From the NCBI GenBank assembly GCA_036501485.1, contig DASYAG010000096.1, positions 43,323 to 107,322 on the forward strand: 64,000 bases of DNA. The letters are read 5' to 3'. Of this stretch, positions 60,745 to 64,000 are shown piece by piece. The DNA comes from PALSA-607 sp036501485 (GTDB lineage Bacteria > Actinomycetota > Actinomycetes > Acidothermales > Acidothermaceae). The notes below the pieces were generated by a model. The model saw only the letters and a program-made list of their open reading frames with translations. It was not told the origin of the DNA and ran no database searches. Within the stretch, counting starts at the first letter, position 1. Every line of letters starts with the position of its first letter. The position numbers and the translations under genes were made by a program.

Positions 60745-60792
60745 GGTCTATCTTGGCGACGTCCAGCCGTTCGGCCTTAATCAGAGGGGCTC

Positions 60793-61581
60793 ATGGTGGC
60801 CGATTCGCCCATCCTCGCGTTGCGAGGGATCAACAAAAGCTTTGGCGCAATCCAGGTGCTGCATCACGTCGACTTCAACGTCTTTCCCGGCGAAGTGATG
60901 GCCCTGGTCGGCGACAACGGAGCAGGCAAGTCGACACTCGTGAAATGTGTCGGTGGGATCTACCCAATCGACTCCGGAGAATTCCTATTCAACGGGTCCC
61001 CCGTCTCGATCCACGGGCCGCGTGACGCCGCCGCGTACGGCATCGAGATCGTGTATCAAGACCTCGCCCTTTGCGACAACCTCGACATCGTGCAGAACAT
61101 GTTTCTGGGCCGCGAGTTGCGACGTCCGATCTTCAACACCCTCGACGAACCGGCAATGGAGCGACGCAGCCGCGACACTCTCGCGGGCTTGTCGGTGCGA
61201 ACGGTCAAATCGGTTCGGCAGCTGGTCTCGAGTCTCTCCGGAGGGCAGCGGCAGTCGGTCGCGATCGCCAAGGCGGTGCTCTGGAACAACAAGGTGGTGC
61301 TCCTCGACGAGCCCACTGCGGCGCTCGGTGTCGCACAGACCCGTCAGGTGCTCGACCTCGTTCGGCGGCTGGCCGACAGCGGCCTCGGCGTGGTGCTGAT
61401 CTCCCACAACATGAACGACGTGATGGAGGTCGCTGATCGCATCACGGCACTGTTCCTCGGCCGCGTCGCCGCGGAAGTCAAGCGGGTCGATGTGACGTAC
61501 ACACAGGTCGTTGAGCTCATCACCGCCGGTCGTTCCGGATCCATCGGGCTCCAGCCCGCAACTGCCGCAGAAAGCGCGTGA
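60793..61581 (+). CDS. Sugar ABC transporter ATP-binding protein (single cassette)
   Basis: The 262-residue ATPase has Walker A GDNGAGKST, signature SLSGGQRQSVAIAKAV, Walker B VVLLDEPTAALG and switch ISHNMNDVME. Sugar importers of this class usually use a fused double cassette of about 500 residues; this protein has one, as in FrcA-type and many actinobacterial systems, and must dimerise. GAGGGG precedes the ATG. The permease gene starts eight bases after its stop. Confidence 0.93.
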   Translation: MVADSPILALRGINKSFGAIQVLHHVDFNVFPGEVMALVGDNGAGKSTLVKCVGGIYPIDSGEFLFNGSPVSIHGPRDAAAYGIEIVYQDLALCDNLDIVQNMFLGRELRRPIFNTLDEPAMERRSRDTLAGLSVRTVKSVRQLVSSLSGGQRQSVAIAKAVLWNNKVVLLDEPTAALGVAQTRQVLDLVRRLADSGLGVVLISHNMNDVMEVADRITALFLGRVAAEVKRVDVTYTQVVELITAGRSGSIGLQPATAAESA

Positions 61582-61588
61582 GGCCGCA

Positions 61589-63070
61589 ATGAGCGAACCA
61601 GGCACTGGGGCCCCCGGAAGCGAAGCCGGCCCGAGCGCAGCCGACCTGCCGATCACTACCGTCATCACCACACCGATCTCTGATGACGCGGTTGCGGAGG
61701 CATTCAGCGGCGACCTCGGCTCCGTGACCCTGATGGATTCCACGCGCGCCTACATTGGCAAGGTCCGTGGCGGCGATCCCGGAGCGCTGCCCGCATTACT
61801 CGGTCTCGTGATCTTGCTCATCGCCTTCTCCAGCCTCAGCAACCAATTCTTGACCGTCGGCAACCTGGCCAACTTCACCGGCCAGGCGGGTTACACGATT
61901 TTGATCGCCATGGGCCTTGTGTTCGTGCTGCTGCTCGGCGAGATCGACCTCTCCGCCGGCACGGCCGCGGGCGTTTGCGCCATGATGATGGGCCTTGCCT
62001 ACGCCCACAACGGCAACATCGAGGGTTACCTCAAGGGCGGCAACTACGGCGCGATTCTGATCGTCATGGTGATCGGGCTCGCGATCGCGGTGCTGAACCG
62101 GCTGTGGCTCGCGGTGCCGATGATCGTTTTGGGCTTGGCCATTGTCGTGACGCACGTCGGCGGGCACGTCTGGATCGCGATGTTCCTGGCCCTCGCAGTG
62201 GGCACCACGATCGGTTGCATCACGGGCTTCCTGGTCGCCCGAGTCGGCATTCCGTCGTTCATCGTGACGCTGGCGTTCTTCCTCGCATGGCAGGGCGTCA
62301 TCATCTCGTTCGCGGGCAAGGCCGGCGCCATCAGTATCGGGAACGGCCCGATCAACGAGCTCACGCACAGCAACGCCAGCCCGACGCTCGGCTGGATTCT
62401 TCTTGTCGTGTTCGTCGGTGGCTACGCGGCATTCACCTTGTTCCGATCGATTCGGCGCAGAGCTCAGAAGCTCTCCGCGGAACCACTGGCCCTGGTCCTG
62501 GTTCGGATCGCCGGTCTCGCGATCGTCGGCGTGTTCGCGGTCTACCTCCTCAACCGCAACCGTCAGGTGAACAAGGGGGCCAAATCGATCATCGGCATGC
62601 CCTGGGTGGTGCCGCTGATCCTCGTGCTGCTTGTCATCTTGACTGTGCTGCTCACGAAGACGCGGTTCGGCCGTTATCTGTATGCCGTGGGCGGTAATGC
62701 TGAGGCTGCACGGCGCGCCGGTATCGACGTGCGGCGGATGCGGATCGCTGCATTCGCACTCTCGACGACCCTGGCCGGCGTCGGCGGCATCGCCTTGGCC
62801 TCCTTCGACGGCGGAGTGCCGCTCGACATCGGTGGCGGTAACACTCTGCTGTACGCGGTCGGTGCCGCCGTCGTCGGCGGTGTGTCTCTCTTCGGAGGCC
62901 GCGGCCGAATTCGCGATGCGGTCATCGGCGGCACCGTGATTGCAATGATCCCTAACGGACTCGGGCTCAAGCCGAACTTGAACGCTGCCTACCAGTACAT
63001 CGTGACGGGCGCCTTCTTGTTGCTCGCGGCTGCCGTAGACGCCTACGGTCGACGTCGCTCGGCGAAATGA
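61589..63070 (+). CDS. Sugar ABC transporter permease (XylH-like)
   Basis: The 493-residue product has about twelve hydrophobic segments. GLVFVLLLGEIDLSAGTAAG is the class signature near the second helix, IPSFIVTLAFFLAWQG and TRFGRYLYAVGGNAEAARRA mark the core and the ATPase-contact loop. The N-terminal 85 residues form a hydrophilic extension, so it is about 100 residues longer than E. coli XylH. The ATG at 61589 follows GAGG. The substrate is probably a pentose or related sugar, from the binding protein. Confidence 0.92.
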   Translation: MSEPGTGAPGSEAGPSAADLPITTVITTPISDDAVAEAFSGDLGSVTLMDSTRAYIGKVRGGDPGALPALLGLVILLIAFSSLSNQFLTVGNLANFTGQAGYTILIAMGLVFVLLLGEIDLSAGTAAGVCAMMMGLAYAHNGNIEGYLKGGNYGAILIVMVIGLAIAVLNRLWLAVPMIVLGLAIVVTHVGGHVWIAMFLALAVGTTIGCITGFLVARVGIPSFIVTLAFFLAWQGVIISFAGKAGAISIGNGPINELTHSNASPTLGWILLVVFVGGYAAFTLFRSIRRRAQKLSAEPLALVLVRIAGLAIVGVFAVYLLNRNRQVNKGAKSIIGMPWVVPLILVLLVILTVLLTKTRFGRYLYAVGGNAEAARRAGIDVRRMRIAAFALSTTLAGVGGIALASFDGGVPLDIGGGNTLLYAVGAAVVGGVSLFGGRGRIRDAVIGGTVIAMIPNGLGLKPNLNAAYQYIVTGAFLLLAAAVDAYGRRRSAK

Positions 63071-63118
63071 CACTCCGACGTCGCGACCGACGGCCGAGAT
63101 AGCGGACTGCTGCCCTTC

Positions 63119-64000
63119 ATGCCCACCCCATCCGGAGCGACGCAAGACGAGATCAGACGCCGCAATGTCAGCACGCTGTTGCGGCACGTCCACGTCGAAG
63201 GTCAGCTGTCACGCGCACAGCTGACCGCCCGGATGGGATTGAACCGCAGCACGATCAAGGCGCTAGTCGAAGACCTCTCGTACGCCGGTCTGGTCGCTGA
63301 GACCATTCCGGAGACGGGTCTTCGTGCCGGTCGTCCTTCGCACCTTGTCGGGCCACGATCCGACACCGCCTATGTGCTCGCCGCCAACATGGGCGTCGAC
63401 ACGGTGACGGTCGCGGCGATCGGGCTGGGCGGCGTCATCAACGCGCGCGGCGAATACCGGCTGCCCGGCCCGGGGGTCGATCACGACACCGTCATCGAAC
63501 GACTTGCTGCCGAGTTGCGAAACCTGCAAAAGGCGGTCACCCCGGGCTGCTGGCTCGCCGGCGTCGGCATCGGAGTACCAGGGGCCGTGCGCCGCGCCGA
63601 TGGCTTCGTCGAGTTCGCCCCGAACTTGGGGTGGCGCGGAGTCCCGTTCGGTGAGTTGCTGTCAGCTCGCCTGGGGTTGCCAGTGCAGACGCACGTCGGC
63701 AATGACGGCGATCTCGGTGGGCTCGCCGAACACGTTCGTGGTGCCGGTCGCGGCATCGGCGACCTGATCTACCTGGCCGGTGAAGTCGGCATCGGCGGCG
63801 GCATCGTCATCGACGGCCGGATCCTCACCGGAGCGCACGGCTACGGCGGCGAGCTAGGCCACATGATGGTGAATCCGGACGGCCGGGCCTGCCGGTGCGG
63901 CAGCCGCGGGTGCTTTGAAACCGAGGCGGGCGAAGACGCCGTCCTCGTGGCGTGCGGCCGAACCGCCGGCGGCGGCCGCGCGGCACTCGTCGAGGTATTC
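63119..64000 (+). CDS. ROK family regulator, truncated by the window edge
   Basis: Only the first 294 codons are in the window. An N-terminal winged helix (STLLRHVHVEGQLSRAQL, NRSTIKALVEDLSYAGLV) precedes a ROK sugar-kinase-like domain with GVGIGVPGAVRRADGFV, HVGNDGDLGGLAEHV, GEVGIGGGIVIDG and the zinc site CRCGSRGCFE. Such proteins repress sugar-transport operons and respond to the sugar. It begins 48 bases after the permease stop. The histidine and cysteines of the zinc site are present, so it is probably functional. Confidence 0.92.
   Translation, partial: MPTPSGATQDEIRRRNVSTLLRHVHVEGQLSRAQLTARMGLNRSTIKALVEDLSYAGLVAETIPETGLRAGRPSHLVGPRSDTAYVLAANMGVDTVTVAAIGLGGVINARGEYRLPGPGVDHDTVIERLAAELRNLQKAVTPGCWLAGVGIGVPGAVRRADGFVEFAPNLGWRGVPFGELLSARLGLPVQTHVGNDGDLGGLAEHVRGAGRGIGDLIYLAGEVGIGGGIVIDGRILTGAHGYGGELGHMMVNPDGRACRCGSRGCFETEAGEDAVLVACGRTAGGGRAALVEVF

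Overview
The window is chromosomal DNA of a high-GC actinomycete, roughly 65% GC by eye. The evidence is the fabG-inhA pair, the SufR-SufB-SufD-Rieske-SufC-SufS-SufU-SufT cluster, small actinobacterial families (DUF3349, DUF3099, DUF2510, dodecin), a SerB with two ACT domains, and many leaderless genes with a TANNNT box 6-8 nt before the start codon. The genus cannot be fixed from the sequence. I saw no rRNA, tRNA, CRISPR array, insertion sequence or prophage.

Layout. 1-2.7 kb: a vanH-vanA-vanX glycopeptide resistance cassette on the minus strand, visibly lower in GC than its surroundings. 2.8-10 kb: small metabolic genes, including a patatin, three DHFR/RibD-like reductases, a PdxH-like protein, an SDR, a membrane protein resembling a sensor kinase without its kinase, and a homocysteine methyltransferase. 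10-19 kb: a giant secreted FN3/CWB2 surface protein convergent with a 940-residue SARP/AAA/TPR regulator. 19-24 kb: a partner-switching operon (RsbU-like phosphatase, RsbW-like kinase, two STAS antagonists) continuing into a protein of unknown function and a CrtI-like oxidoreductase.

24-32 kb: a rhomboid protease, a diguanylate cyclase, an orphan tandem-Trp leader peptide with an attenuator-like double hairpin, a SpoU methyltransferase, a TSUP transporter, a coiled-coil/lysozyme-fold peptidoglycan hydrolase, the SPFH/NfeD pair and an ABC ATPase. 32-40 kb: serB with a broken ydeI-like gene behind it, ppk2, a Pit phosphate transporter, a CDF metal exporter, and fabG-inhA. 40-46 kb: a STAS protein without its usual serine, a C-rich hairpin region that may encode an RNA, tldD-tldE, dodecin, and nadA. 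46-51 kb: a divergent lipoprotein/TetR pair, an ABC exporter, a crotonase-like protein and an ABC-F protein.

51-58 kb: the suf operon for Fe-S assembly, with a candidate SufR operator over its own promoter. 58-64 kb: heme A synthase, then a sugar ABC system of the xylose/ribose type (binding lipoprotein, single-cassette ATPase, permease), followed by a ROK regulator cut by the window edge. A perfect palindrome in front of the binding-protein gene is a plausible ROK operator, and strong hairpins after that gene probably reduce transcription into the ATPase and permease.
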